Source: Pseudomonas sp. (GTDB lineage: Bacteria; Pseudomonadota; Gammaproteobacteria; Pseudomonadales; Pseudomonadaceae). Taken from it: 46,637 nucleotides of DNA. Within the stretch, counting starts at the first letter, position 1. The number at the start of each line of letters is the position of its first letter. Both the position numbers and the translations under genes were made by a program. This document shows positions 28,874 to 37,115 of this stretch, piece after piece. The notes beneath the pieces are model-generated. The model ran no database searches, was not told where the DNA came from, and worked only from the letters and a program-made list of their open reading frames with translations. The DNA lies in NCBI RefSeq assembly GCF_017744435.1, contig NZ_JAGIBG010000040.1:1-46637 (forward strand), written 5' to 3'.

Positions 28874-29359
28874 ATGGGCATCACCATTGCAAGAAAGCCT
28901 GAACTGGATATCAACGGCGAGCGCTGGGTGCACTTCAAGGTCGGCCCAGATGGTCTGGCCGTGAAATGCGAGAAGGGGTCGGACACTGCATCGATCCTCG
29001 TAGCGTCAATTGCCAACCCGATCTACAAGTCGCACCAGGCCGTGATCCGCCGGCACCTGGCGGCACTGAATCAGCAGGCAGGCGTGGGCACTGCCGGATT
29101 TACAGTTGACGCCATCCCCGACGTCGAACTCGAAACCGACGACGACCTGTTCATCGACCTGGCCACCAGGCACTTGATCAAGGACTGGCAGGGTATCGAC
29201 ATCGAAGAGCGTCCCGGAGAGCCAGCTGCGTACACACCCCAGCTATGCAAAGCACTGATCGAGCAGATGCCAGGCGTTTACTTCCTGGCTCTGCGCACCG
29301 GCCTGGACATCGCCAAGCGCATTGAGGAGCAGGTCCAGGCCACCGTGGAAAAGCAGTAG
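28874..29359 (+). CDS. Tail assembly chaperone G-type (161 aa)
   Basis: The sequence MGITIARKPELDINGERWVH, then FKVGPDGLAVKCEKGSDTAS and ALIEQMPGVYFLALRTGLDI ends at TAG 29357-29359. The gene lies between the tail tube and tape measure genes, the G position in lambda. An overlapping frame (29326-29745) extends it as a -1 frameshift product (see below). Together they chaperone the tape measure protein. Confidence 0.85.
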   Translation: MGITIARKPELDINGERWVHFKVGPDGLAVKCEKGSDTASILVASIANPIYKSHQAVIRRHLAALNQQAGVGTAGFTVDAIPDVELETDDDLFIDLATRHLIKDWQGIDIEERPGEPAAYTPQLCKALIEQMPGVYFLALRTGLDIAKRIEEQVQATVEKQ

Positions 29360-29745
29360 CGGCATATCGCTGGGGTAGGGACTGGGCTGGGCCGGAGAAC
29401 GAGAAGAAGCGTTGGAAGCATGAGCGGCTTGGCGTGCCGATTCCTGATCCGCCAGAGATCGACGGTGTAACCGCCGAGATCCTTGAGGCCTATGGTCAGA
29501 TCAGCAGGTCGAGGCAGTACGTGGGCATGGCCGGCGCCCCTGCGCCGATCTCGCCATCGGCCATCACTGAACACCTTGCGCGCTACCCCTCAGCGATATG
29601 CCGCGAAGAGTTCGATGCTGCGATCTTCGCAATGGATGACGAGTTTCGGCGCCATTGGGATGAGCAGCAGGAAAAAGAACAGAGCAAGGCCGCGCCGAAT
29701 ACGCAAGCCGAACTGACGGGGCCAGGCCGCAGGAGAAAAACATGA
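29326..29745 (+). CDS. Downstream T-type frame of the tail assembly chaperone (read by -1 frameshift)
   Basis: In the -1 frame an open reading stretch runs from 29326 to 29745 with strong protein character: AAYRWGRDWAGPENEKKRWK, then HERLGVPIPDPPEIDGVTAE and EFDAAIFAMDDEFRRHWDEQ. It has no good initiation signal before its first ATG at 29434, and the text upstream of that ATG is protein-like and in frame. It is therefore most likely made only as a G-T fusion. Confidence 0.8.
   Translation, partial: GAGPGHRGKAVAAYRWGRDWAGPENEKKRWKHERLGVPIPDPPEIDGVTAEILEAYGQISRSRQYVGMAGAPAPISPSAITEHLARYPSAICREEFDAAIFAMDDEFRRHWDEQQEKEQSKAAPNTQAELTGPGRRRKT
29347..29353 (+). promoter_or_regulatory. Candidate -1 frameshift site GGAAAAG
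   Basis: The 0-frame reads GTG GAA AAG CAG TAG. A -1 slip at AAG (A AAG to AAA) gives a fusion that continues TVEK-AVAAYRWG. The -1 frame has a stop at 29323-29325, so the slip must fall between 29326 and 29356; this purine run is the only slippery candidate there. It is less canonical than lambda's GGGAAAG. Confidence 0.65.
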
Positions 29746-29900
29746 ATGAAAAACAGGTTGAAATACTGAGTGAGCGGGTGATTCTGGAAACCTTCGCTTA
29801 AGTTTTCATGCCGGAGCGCAGTGGGCGCGACGATGGATTGAAGGCCGCGCTGAGCGAAAAGCTTACCGAGGAGGAGCTTTCTCAGCGCCTGGATCAGCGA
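29742..29900 (+). pseudogene. Decayed small gene with an in-frame ochre
   Basis: From ATG at 29742 (overlapping the chaperone stop) the product MNEKQVEILSERVILETFA stops at TAA 29799-29801. The same frame goes on with VFMPERSGRDDGLKAALSEK then LTEEELSQRLDQ, which looks like the remainder of one short helical protein. After about 29900 the frame runs antisense to another decayed gene and loses protein character. Confidence 0.45.
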
Positions 29901-29936
29901 TCCGGATCAGCGCCGAGAAGCTCGCCAGCATCATCC

Positions 29937-30125
29937 CTAAGGCTTGAGCTTCTCCTCAATCGCAACGATGCGCTGGTCCAACTGAGAGAATGCGTTGACG
30001 ATCATTTCGAATGCTTCGGCCTGGGCTTAAGAGTCAGCGTCAGACCTGCCGGCAACTCTGAGAGCCTGTTCTGCGCAAGTGGTGGCCCGGTTCAGCATTT
30101 TGATAAGTTCAAGGTTGTTGCTCAA
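29937..30125 (-). pseudogene. Decayed small coiled-coil gene, leftward, with an in-frame ochre
   Basis: GGAGG precedes TTG at 30125. The frame reads SNNLELIKMLNRATTCAEQA then LRVAGRSDADS, a TAA at 30027-30029, then AQAEAFEMIVNAFSQLDQRI and VAIEEKLKP to a stop at 29937. Both halves have helical, heptad-like protein character and share one frame, so it appears to be a small protein broken by a single nonsense change. Region 30126-30272 holds nothing obvious. Confidence 0.45.
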
Positions 30126-30272
30126 AGAAACCTCCGGTGTCATCAGTGTCCCAGTCCATGGGCTTTACGGCAACAGACCGGGGCGGTTCGCTGGAGGCGC
30201 AACGCTACTATGCAGCTGGAGTGACGCAGTACTGGTATATCATCCACGCTGGATGCTTGGACAGGCTACTGC

Positions 30273-30509
30273 TCAGCCCTCTGGTGGGGTGATACCGCAC
30301 ACAAATTCATTCGAGCCAAGGCGGTGAGAGCCGTACTCCACAACGTAGCCATCACCGCGGCGTTCCGCTTCCGCCTTGGCTGTTTTCTGATCGTCATAGA
30401 CGTCGACAAAATGCCATGGATGTTTATCCCGGAGGACGCCCCACCCAAGTACCCAGCCTTCCTTGTCAGGATCTGGAGGCAGGTTTTTCGCCAAACTGCG
30501 AATGGTCAT
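30273..30509 (-). CDS. Small conserved protein (78 aa)
   Basis: AAGGAG before ATG at 30509 sets the start. The sequence MTIRSLAKNLPPDPDKEGWV, LGWGVLRDKHPWHFVDVYDD, QKTAKAEAERRGDGYVVEYG and SHRLGSNEFVCGITPPEG is a compact soluble domain with aromatic strands and a charged helix. It is a leftward unit within the accessory insertion between the tail chaperone and tape measure genes. The function is unknown. Region 30510-30692 shows only spacer. Confidence 0.65.
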   Translation of the reverse strand: MTIRSLAKNLPPDPDKEGWVLGWGVLRDKHPWHFVDVYDDQKTAKAEAERRGDGYVVEYGSHRLGSNEFVCGITPPEG

Positions 30510-30692
30510 GTGTCACTCCTTAAAAGGGGGGGCAGCTGCAACCTACTACGACCGCAGGCGGGCCAGCTACTGCGCTTCCGTCCAGGGTGGATGGGTGGAC
30601 AGTGTGAGGTGCAGTTAAGTCATCGTAGCGACTGTTTCAGTTCGACTACTCTGGTAGCTGATGGGTGTTATCAGCTATGAGGGGGTTGGAGA

Positions 30693-31139
30693 ATGATAAA
30701 AAAAGACGGGATTGACTACTTTAACTCCATACTTGATGCGGTGAAGGGCGTTGCAATGCTGGTTTTTGGAGCCGTGGCGTTGCTTTATTTTGTATTTCCA
30801 AGTTTTGAGGTTGTGGTTAGAGACCGGGTTCTCGGTGAGAGTAGTTGTTTTTATTTTGGTGTTTGGAATGGGAAATCTATCAGGGACTCTCTTTTTCAAT
30901 TGCACGCTGCAGATTTTGACCCCAAGACTGGCCTGATTTATCAAGATAGGACTATCTATGCGTTAGGCGAGTTTGTCGGAAGGGAGGAGTGCGGAACCGA
31001 TTCGCGTAGAATTGAATACTCAGGCAAAGGTGGGGACTGCCTGCAGGTGTTGGGAAGCACATATGGAGGAAAGATAGATAGTGGGGAAACCTCGATCTGG
31101 GTTCGAGCGCTTCCCGGATCTTGTAACCATGCAAATTAG
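30693..31139 (+). CDS. Membrane-anchored accessory protein (148 aa)
   Basis: GGAG stands six bases or so before ATG at 30693. The protein has a single transmembrane segment (residues about 18-37, VKGVAMLVFGAVALLYFVFP) and an extracytoplasmic domain with cysteines (SSCFYFGVWNGK, EECGTD, GGDCLQV and SCNHAN). The gene is clearly AT-richer than the tail genes and ends at a palindromic terminator. Looks acquired; unknown function. Confidence 0.65.
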   Translation: MIKKDGIDYFNSILDAVKGVAMLVFGAVALLYFVFPSFEVVVRDRVLGESSCFYFGVWNGKSIRDSLFQLHAADFDPKTGLIYQDRTIYALGEFVGREECGTDSRRIEYSGKGGDCLQVLGSTYGGKIDSGETSIWVRALPGSCNHAN

Positions 31140-31176
31140 AAAGGCAGCACGAGATAACCTGATGATGCAGGAATTT

Positions 31177-31196
31177 AGCCCAGCGCTGGGCTTTTT
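31177..31196 (+). terminator. Intrinsic terminator after the 148-residue gene
   Basis: AGCCCAGCGCTGGGCT followed by TTTTT, a perfect 16-bp palindrome. It can serve both the rightward gene and the convergent leftward one at 31206. Confidence 0.75.
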
Positions 31197-31205
31197 GCAT
31201 CTTCC

Positions 31206-31394
31206 TCATTTCCGGTGCTTCCCGGCGTGATGCTTCCCCAGAGCGCTGGCGTGGAAAGCACGCGAGAGGTGCAATTTCTCAAGTTGCTCCACCTGGGCAA
31301 TGGCCTCGGCCTGCTCCCGGGTTCGCAAGTCCTCAAGCATCATAGCCCAGTGCTCCAGCGCCTCGGCAAATCGCTGCTTCTCATCTTCGGGCAT
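31206..31394 (-). CDS. Small helical protein (62 aa)
   Basis: The sequence MPEDEKQRFAEALEHWAMML, then EDLRTREQAEAIAQVEQLEK and LHLSRAFHASALGKHHAGKH is all-helical with a His/Lys-rich end. AAGGGTG lies about 8 bases before the ATG. It is convergent with the 30693-31139 gene. Identity is unknown. Confidence 0.5.
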   Translation of the reverse strand: MPEDEKQRFAEALEHWAMMLEDLRTREQAEAIAQVEQLEKLHLSRAFHASALGKHHAGKHRK

Positions 31395-31522
31395 CTCGGC
31401 ACCCTTCGCGTGAGTGGTTGGCAGCGGTAAGGGTAGACCAGATGGAGGCCGACTTCACTTGTCTGCTGGCGCCGGAATCGGCATGGCTGTGGTAGATTCA
31501 GGCCATCTTTATGGAGGAAGCC

Positions 31523-31822
31523 ATGAATCGATTGTTGCTGATTGCTGCTATTGTGCTGCTGCCTGCAGGTGTCTCGTTTGCGAAGGCGCCAGAGCAATGT
31601 CAGAAGATATCCGACTTGGCGGCAGAGGCGATGAAGGCCCGCCAAGATGGTGATCTACTGAAGGACGCCGTCAGATCAGTGGGTGATGGTAGTAAGTTCT
31701 CGGAAGGAATGGTGATGAAGGCCTACAAAGTCCGAGTATTCGAGGACTCGAAAGAGCGGGCCACTGCCATATCTGAGTTTCAGAATGCCGCGTACCGAGA
31801 GTGCTACGACGCTCACAACTGA
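31523..31822 (+). CDS. Small secreted protein (99 aa)
   Basis: GGAGGAAGCC before ATG at 31523 sets the start. Signal peptide MNRLLLIAAIVLLPAGVSFA (cleavage after SFA) is followed by a helical domain (PEQCQKISDLAAEAMKARQD, ISEFQNAAYRECYDAHN) with two cysteines, one at each end, able to form a disulfide. It is a moron-type unit with a terminator at 31840-31862. No family is recognised. Confidence 0.7.
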   Translation: MNRLLLIAAIVLLPAGVSFAKAPEQCQKISDLAAEAMKARQDGDLLKDAVRSVGDGSKFSEGMVMKAYKVRVFEDSKERATAISEFQNAAYRECYDAHN

Positions 31823-31839
31823 TTATGGAAAAAATAAAG

Positions 31840-31862
31840 ACCCGCGCTAAGCGGGTTTTTTT
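31840..31862 (+). terminator. Intrinsic terminator before the tape measure gene
   Basis: ACCCGC, GCTAA, GCGGGT then TTTTTT. It ends the accessory unit immediately before the tape measure ribosome site. Confidence 0.85.
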
Positions 31863-31878
31863 ATGCCTGGAGAATGAC

Positions 31879-34785
31879 ATGGCGCAGGAATCCCGCCTGG
31901 CGGTAACTATCGACTCACGGGGCGCCAAGCGCAACGCTGACGACCTGTCTGGATCCCTTGAGCGCATGGAGCGTGCCGGTGAGGGAGCCACATCAAGCGC
32001 GGACGGACTGTCTTCGAGCCTTGACGACCAGCGCAAAGAACTGTCGCAGTTGCTCGGAAGCATAAACCCGACGATTGCCGCCCTTGGGCGCTTGGACGAC
32101 ATGCAAGAGCGGTTGGCCAAGTTCAAAGGCACCAAGCTCCTCGATGCGGATACCTTTTCCGAGTACAGCGATCGCATCAACACTCTGCGCCAAGGGATCG
32201 GCGAGTCGGCTGAGGGCATGAATAAGGCAGGCATGTCGGCAAAGGCATATCAGGCTGCGCTGCGAGGCGTGCCGGCTCAGTTCACTGACATCGCTGTAAG
32301 CCTGCAGGGCGGCCAAGCCCCGCTCACTGTGTTTCTTCAGCAGGGCGGCCAGCTCAAGGACATGTTCGGCGGGATTGCTCCTGCGGCTAAGGCCTTGGGC
32401 GGATACATCCTTGGCCTAGTAAACCCCTTCACCATCGCAGCAACTGCCGCCGGCGCACTCGCCTTGTCCTACTACAAAGGCTCCGAGCAGTCGGATGCCC
32501 TGCGCGACAGCCTGATCCTGACCGGTAACTTCTCGAAGGCATCCGAAGCTCAGCTAATCAGCTTGGCAGAATCAGCAGACCAGGTGACTGGCACGTTTGG
32601 CCAAGCCGCCGGGGCGCTAGCGCAGCTTACTGCGGCCAGCGTGAATACCACCGGCAACTTGAAGCTGATCACCACGACAGCCGTCGAGATGCAGCGTGTA
32701 ACTGGCAAGGCAGTAGAAGACACGGTTGCCGAGTTCATCAAGCTCGGCAAGGATCCTGTCGCCGGCATTGTTGAGCTCGATGAGAAATACCGGTTCCTGA
32801 CTGCGTCGGTTTACTCTCAGATCAAGGCCCTGTTGGATCAGGGTAACGCCGTGGCGGCCGCCGACCTCGCAGAGCGTACTTACGCAGAAGCCATGGGGCA
32901 GCGCACCTCAAAGATTCGCGAGAATCTTGGGCTCATTGAGCGCGGCTGGCTCAACATCAAGGACGCCACCAACGAGGTCCTTGATGCCTTTGCAAGCATC
33001 GGCCGGAAGAGCGTCGAGAGCGAAGACAAAGCCATCACAAGGCTTCAGCAAAAGATTGCCTTTCTGCAGAGCACGCTTGGCACTGAAATTGAGGACAACG
33101 ACGCCAAGGAAAGTATTTCCAGTCTACAGGCTGAGCTCAAGCAGCGTCAGGGCATCCAGCAAACCAACGCGAAGACTTTGGAAGAGGAAGAGAAGCGGCG
33201 GCGCATCCAGGAAGAGGGTCGCAAGGGCCTGCAGGATCTGGATACGACCTACAAAAGCTCGCTGACCCAGATGCAGCGGCTGAACAATGAGCTGACAGAC
33301 CTCGACAAGGCGCGAGCCAAGGCACTGGCCGCTGGCGTATTCAGCGCGTCCGAGGAGGCTAAGTACACCCAGTCGCGCAAGAACATCGAGAAAGAAATCT
33401 CCGACATCAAGGAACGTGAGGCGAAGAAGAATACCCCGAAGGGGGCGAGCAAGGGCGTGTCGGAGGCGGAAACTACCTTTGCCCGCTTGTACAACCAGTA
33501 CGACCCGGCAGCCCAGGCCGCACGCGCACTCACCAAGGAGCAAACTCAGCTCCAGCTGGCCTTGGACAAGGGAAAGATCAGCCAAGAAGAGTACGGCAAG
33601 GCGCTAGCCCAGGCGTCGATCAACTACGCAGCCGCCATCAAGGGGGCTCGAGGACTGACCCAGGCAGAGCAATACCGTGCGCAGCTTGATCGACAGCTTG
33701 AAACTCAGCGTGCGCAGTACGACACCGAGGCGGCAGCGGTAGGCATGGGCGGTCTTCAATCCGAGCGCATGCAGCAGCGCATCCGCCTGGAGCAGGACAC
33801 GAACGATCGAATCCTGCAGTTGCGCACGGAGCTGGCCAACGCTACTACCGAGAAGCAGCGCCAGGATTTGCAGGCTCAGATCGATCTGACTACCGAATAT
33901 CTGCCTAAGCAACTCCAGGCTATGCAAGTTGGATGGGGCCAGATTGATCAGCAGCTGCTCAATTCAGCTAATGGCTGGACTGCAGCGCTTCAAAACTTCC
34001 AGAACAGCGCCAACGACATTGCCGGGCAGACCCAGGCCATGTTCTCCAATGCCTTCAACGGCATCAGTGTTGACGCAGGTCGAGCGTTCGAAAGCATGAT
34101 CTTCGACGGCATGACGTTCGGGGACGCGATGAGCATGATCACGGAGAACATGGTTCGCGGCGTGGTAAGTGCGCTGGGCGAAATGGCGGCCCGATGGGCC
34201 GTGAATGCTGCCCTGAACGCCACTCTCGGCGCCTCGGCTGCTGCCACGAACATTGCCCTTGCGGGAACCACGGCGAGTGCATGGGCTCCTGCTGCGGCCA
34301 TGGCGTCCTTGGCAACCATGGGTGCTAACGCCGTCCCTGCCGCTGCCGCATTGGCCTCAACCACTACCTTGGCTGCAGGTCTAGCTGTTGTGCCTGGCTT
34401 TGCTACCGGCGGCTACGTATCGGGTGCTGGCAGTGGAACGTCAGACAGCATTACCGCGCGCCTCAGTAACGGCGAGTTCGTCGTGAACGCCGAGGCCACT
34501 AAACGCAACCGTTCGCTCCTCGAAGCCATCAACTCCAACGAGCGAGTATCGGTGAGTGGTGGCGGAGGGCGAACCATTGTCCAATCTGGCAATGGTCGTG
34601 GGGGCGAGCGAGACAAGCCAGTCCGCGGCGATATCAGCTTCAACTTCAATGTTTCTGTGCAGGCACAGCCAGGCATGAGCGATGCCGAGGCGCGGCGCCA
34701 AGGCCAGCTGGCGGGTGAAGGCGTCCGAGATATCGTTCGGCAAGTCATACAGGACGAGCAGCGCCCAGGCGGCATGCTCTCATAG
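31879..34785 (+). CDS. Tail tape measure protein, lambda gpH-like (968 aa)
   Basis: ATG at 31879 has GGAG upstream. The protein starts MAQESRLAVTIDSRGAKRNA and has a long helical N-terminal region. The segment SAKAYQAALRGVPAQFTDIA, VSLQGGQAPLTVFLQQGGQL is characteristic of lambda gpH tape measures, followed by hydrophobic stretches (AKALGGYILGLVNPFTIAAT), coiled coils (about residues 370-700) and a C-terminal block with GFATGGYVSGAGSGTSDSIT and ARLSNGEFVVNAEATKRNRS. It sets tail length; by the usual ~1.5 Angstrom per residue the tail would be roughly 140 nm. Confidence 0.93.
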   Translation: MAQESRLAVTIDSRGAKRNADDLSGSLERMERAGEGATSSADGLSSSLDDQRKELSQLLGSINPTIAALGRLDDMQERLAKFKGTKLLDADTFSEYSDRINTLRQGIGESAEGMNKAGMSAKAYQAALRGVPAQFTDIAVSLQGGQAPLTVFLQQGGQLKDMFGGIAPAAKALGGYILGLVNPFTIAATAAGALALSYYKGSEQSDALRDSLILTGNFSKASEAQLISLAESADQVTGTFGQAAGALAQLTAASVNTTGNLKLITTTAVEMQRVTGKAVEDTVAEFIKLGKDPVAGIVELDEKYRFLTASVYSQIKALLDQGNAVAAADLAERTYAEAMGQRTSKIRENLGLIERGWLNIKDATNEVLDAFASIGRKSVESEDKAITRLQQKIAFLQSTLGTEIEDNDAKESISSLQAELKQRQGIQQTNAKTLEEEEKRRRIQEEGRKGLQDLDTTYKSSLTQMQRLNNELTDLDKARAKALAAGVFSASEEAKYTQSRKNIEKEISDIKEREAKKNTPKGASKGVSEAETTFARLYNQYDPAAQAARALTKEQTQLQLALDKGKISQEEYGKALAQASINYAAAIKGARGLTQAEQYRAQLDRQLETQRAQYDTEAAAVGMGGLQSERMQQRIRLEQDTNDRILQLRTELANATTEKQRQDLQAQIDLTTEYLPKQLQAMQVGWGQIDQQLLNSANGWTAALQNFQNSANDIAGQTQAMFSNAFNGISVDAGRAFESMIFDGMTFGDAMSMITENMVRGVVSALGEMAARWAVNAALNATLGASAAATNIALAGTTASAWAPAAAMASLATMGANAVPAAAALASTTTLAAGLAVVPGFATGGYVSGAGSGTSDSITARLSNGEFVVNAEATKRNRSLLEAINSNERVSVSGGGGRTIVQSGNGRGGERDKPVRGDISFNFNVSVQAQPGMSDAEARRQGQLAGEGVRDIVRQVIQDEQRPGGMLS

Positions 34786-34793
34786 GAAACCCC

Positions 34794-35141
34794 ATGGAAA
34801 CGCTACCTGATGTTGGGCTCAGTCCAGATTACGGCCTGACCGCCGGCGGCACCTTTTCGCGGGATGTGGCGAACTTTGGTGACGGATACGAGCTCCGCCG
34901 TTCGGCAGGCCTTCAGCCGTTTCGTCGTGAGTGGGGTGTGAGGTGGTCGTTGCTCTCTGAAGATAAGCGGAACACCCTTCGCGATTTTTTGAATGCGCGG
35001 CGTGGCGTGGAAGCTTTCCAGTGCTCGATCCCGGGTGAGGGCGATCTGCGAGTTATTTGCGCCGAGCCGCCCAGCGTCATTCACCTGTCCTACAACCTGT
35101 ACACCCTGACCGCCACCTTTACCGAGGACCTGAACCCATGA
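34794..35141 (+). CDS. Minor tail protein M-like (115 aa)
   Basis: The sequence METLPDVGLSPDYGLTAGGT, then FGDGYELRRSAGLQPFRREW, VRWSLLSEDKRNTLRDFLNA and the end HLSYNLYTLTATFTEDL matches the lambda gpM family of distal tail proteins. It starts eight bases after the tape measure stop and overlaps gene L by ATGA. Confidence 0.87.
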   Translation: METLPDVGLSPDYGLTAGGTFSRDVANFGDGYELRRSAGLQPFRREWGVRWSLLSEDKRNTLRDFLNARRGVEAFQCSIPGEGDLRVICAEPPSVIHLSYNLYTLTATFTEDLNP

Positions 35142-35845
35142 CGCCTGCAATCATCGCGACGGACATGCAGCGCCTCGAGCAGGATGCGATCGTGCAGATG
35201 TTCGAGATCGACGCCACCCAGTACGGCGGCGAGGTGATGCACTTTGCCACGGCGGCAGTGGATGGTCATCCGATCAGCTTCAGTGGCGTGCAGTACCTGC
35301 CGTTCCCGATCCAGGCCGAGGGCTTCGAATGGAACGGGCAGGGCACCTTGCCGCGACCAACCTTGCTGCTGGCGGCTCAGGACCTGGCCTTCCTGTCGCT
35401 CGTAATGTCGGCCAACGACCTGGTGGGCGCACCGGTGCGCCGCAAGCGCACTTACCGCAAGCACTTGGACGATGGCAGCGATCCGGATCCCGACGCCTTG
35501 TTCCCGGTCGACTACTACGTGATCGAGCGCAAGGCCCGGCAGAACCGCACGCAGATCCAGTTCGAACTGTCGCTGCAGATGGACCAGGAGGGCCGGATGA
35601 TCCCGGCCCGCCAGGTGCTGCGCGACACTTGCACGCACCGGTACCGGTGGTGGGACGGCACCCGGTACCGCTATGAGGGTGTGACCTGCCCCTATGCCGG
35701 CACCGGTGAATGGACGGAGAGCGGTGCGAGTGCGGATCGCGGGGCTGACCGGTGCGGCAAGCGCTTGTCTGACTGCAAGCTGCGCTTTGGCGTGTCCGGC
35801 AAACTTCCGTTCTACGGATTCCCAGGCGTGGCGAGGTATCGGTGA
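35138..35845 (+). CDS. Minor tail protein L-like (235 aa)
   Basis: ATG at 35138 overlaps the M stop. The sequence TDMQRLEQDAIVQMFEIDAT, then FSGVQYLPFPIQAEGFEWNG fits gpL. The C-terminal part keeps four cysteines (DTCTHRYRWW, VTCPYAGTGEW, DRCGKRLSDCKLRFG) that in lambda gpL bind an iron-sulfur cluster. It overlaps gene K by TGATG. It joins the distal tail to the tip complex. Confidence 0.9.
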   Translation: MTPAIIATDMQRLEQDAIVQMFEIDATQYGGEVMHFATAAVDGHPISFSGVQYLPFPIQAEGFEWNGQGTLPRPTLLLAAQDLAFLSLVMSANDLVGAPVRRKRTYRKHLDDGSDPDPDALFPVDYYVIERKARQNRTQIQFELSLQMDQEGRMIPARQVLRDTCTHRYRWWDGTRYRYEGVTCPYAGTGEWTESGASADRGADRCGKRLSDCKLRFGVSGKLPFYGFPGVARYR

Positions 35846-36564
35846 TGTTCGAACAGTACACGGAGCAATTGCAGCGTGAGGCCATTGCGGCCTATCCGCA
35901 GGAAGCGGTCTGGCTGATCACCCCGGGCGAGTGCCGGCGGGTGAAGAACATCGCCGCCGAGCCCAGCAAGACGTTCCAGGTCGACAAGCGCACGATGGCG
36001 GCTGCCGTGGCGCGCGGTCTGCTGGCGGTGGTGCACAGCCATCCCGACTATCCGGCGTGCCCGAGCGCTGCCGACATGCGCGGCCAGGCGGCCAGCGGTG
36101 TGCCGTGGGGCATCGTGGCCACGGATGGTGAGCGAGCCACAGAAACGACCTGGTTTGGTGATCAGGTCGAACGCGCTCCACTGATTGGCCGTGGCTTCCG
36201 CCATGGCGTCACCGACTGCTACGCCCTGATCCGTGATTACTACCGGCTGCAACTGGGTATCGATCTGGTCGAGTTCCCGCGGGACTGGGAATGGTGGTTG
36301 AGCGGCGGTGATCTGTACCAGGACGGCATTGCGCCGGCGGGCTTTCGTCGCATCGAGCAAGCTGAGGCCCTGCCCGGTGACATGTGGATCGCCCAGCTGC
36401 GCTCTCCGGTGCCGAACCACGGTGGCGTGCTGCTCGAGCACGGCCTGGCGCTGCATCACCCCAGCGGCTCTGACCCCGTAGACGATACCCAGCTCTCTCG
36501 GCGCGAGCCGATCGGGCGTTGGCTGCCCCACATCACTCTCTGGTTGAGGCATGAATCACGATGA
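35845..36564 (+). CDS. Tail protein K-like: JAB peptidase plus NlpC/P60 domains (239 aa)
   Basis: The start is ATG at 35845. The N-terminal half (KTFQVDKRTMAAAVARGLLA, VVHSHPDYPACPSAADMRGQ) contains HSHP with S-x-x-D of a JAB/MPN isopeptidase. The C-terminal half (GVTDCYALIRDYYRLQLGID, GDMWIAQLRSPVPNHGGVLL) shows the NlpC/P60 Cys (TDC) and His (NHGG). This domain pair is lambda gpK, a tail tip assembly and cell-wall-processing protein. It overlaps gpI by four bases. Confidence 0.92.
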   Translation: MFEQYTEQLQREAIAAYPQEAVWLITPGECRRVKNIAAEPSKTFQVDKRTMAAAVARGLLAVVHSHPDYPACPSAADMRGQAASGVPWGIVATDGERATETTWFGDQVERAPLIGRGFRHGVTDCYALIRDYYRLQLGIDLVEFPRDWEWWLSGGDLYQDGIAPAGFRRIEQAEALPGDMWIAQLRSPVPNHGGVLLEHGLALHHPSGSDPVDDTQLSRREPIGRWLPHITLWLRHESR

Positions 36565-37115
36565 AGACCATCCATCTGCACGGCGCACTGGGCTCCCAAT
36601 TCGGGGGCCCTTTTCGTTTGGACGTGCGCGATCCGGCCGAGGCGGTGCGGGCGCTGCTGGTGCAGCTGCCAGGCTTCCGCGAAGCGCTGGAGGCCGGCCA
36701 CTGGCACGTCCTACGCGGCTCACTGGAGCAGGCAGACGCGCTGGGCGAGGAGGGGCTGGTGGTCGCCCTCGGCGCTGCCGAAGAGTTGCACATCCTGCCC
36801 GCCATTGAGGGCGCGGGCGGTGTGATGAACATCGTCTCCGGCATCACCATGGTGGTCTGGGGGGCCATGACCGGCAACTACGGCATGATCAAGAAGGGTT
36901 TCAACAAGACCACGGGCGGCGTCACCAGCCTGTTCAGCCAAACCCCGAAGAGCAACGACTATGCCGGCCGCGAATCTGCGGATGAGCGTCCCTCGTTCCT
37001 GTTTGATGGGCCGACCAACACCAGCACCCAGGGTTTGCCGGTGCCAGTGATCTATGGCCGGGTTAGGACCGGTTCGATTGTTGTCAGTGCAGGGCTGACA
37101 GCGGAGGAGGCGTGA
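36561..37115 (+). CDS. Tail assembly protein I-like (184 aa)
   Basis: The N-terminal ubiquitin-like region (KTIHLHGALGSQFGGPFRLD, then EAVRALLVQLPGFREALEAG) is followed by a Gly-rich hydrophobic middle (MNIVSGITMVVWGAMTGNYG) and a tail with GLPVPVIYGRVRTGSIVVSA. This is lambda gpI. It overlaps K (ATGA) and J (TGATG). Confidence 0.9.
   Translation: MKTIHLHGALGSQFGGPFRLDVRDPAEAVRALLVQLPGFREALEAGHWHVLRGSLEQADALGEEGLVVALGAAEELHILPAIEGAGGVMNIVSGITMVVWGAMTGNYGMIKKGFNKTTGGVTSLFSQTPKSNDYAGRESADERPSFLFDGPTNTSTQGLPVPVIYGRVRTGSIVVSAGLTAEEA

Noticed and set aside
29434..29745. Independent gene starting at the ATG at 29434
   Set aside because: There is no ribosome site, and protein-like in-frame sequence continues upstream of the ATG to 29326, which points to a frameshift extension instead.
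29808..30224. 138-codon plus-strand open frame after the tail chaperone
   Set aside because: Only its first ~30 codons look like protein (rest of a decayed gene); the remainder is antisense to a leftward decayed gene.
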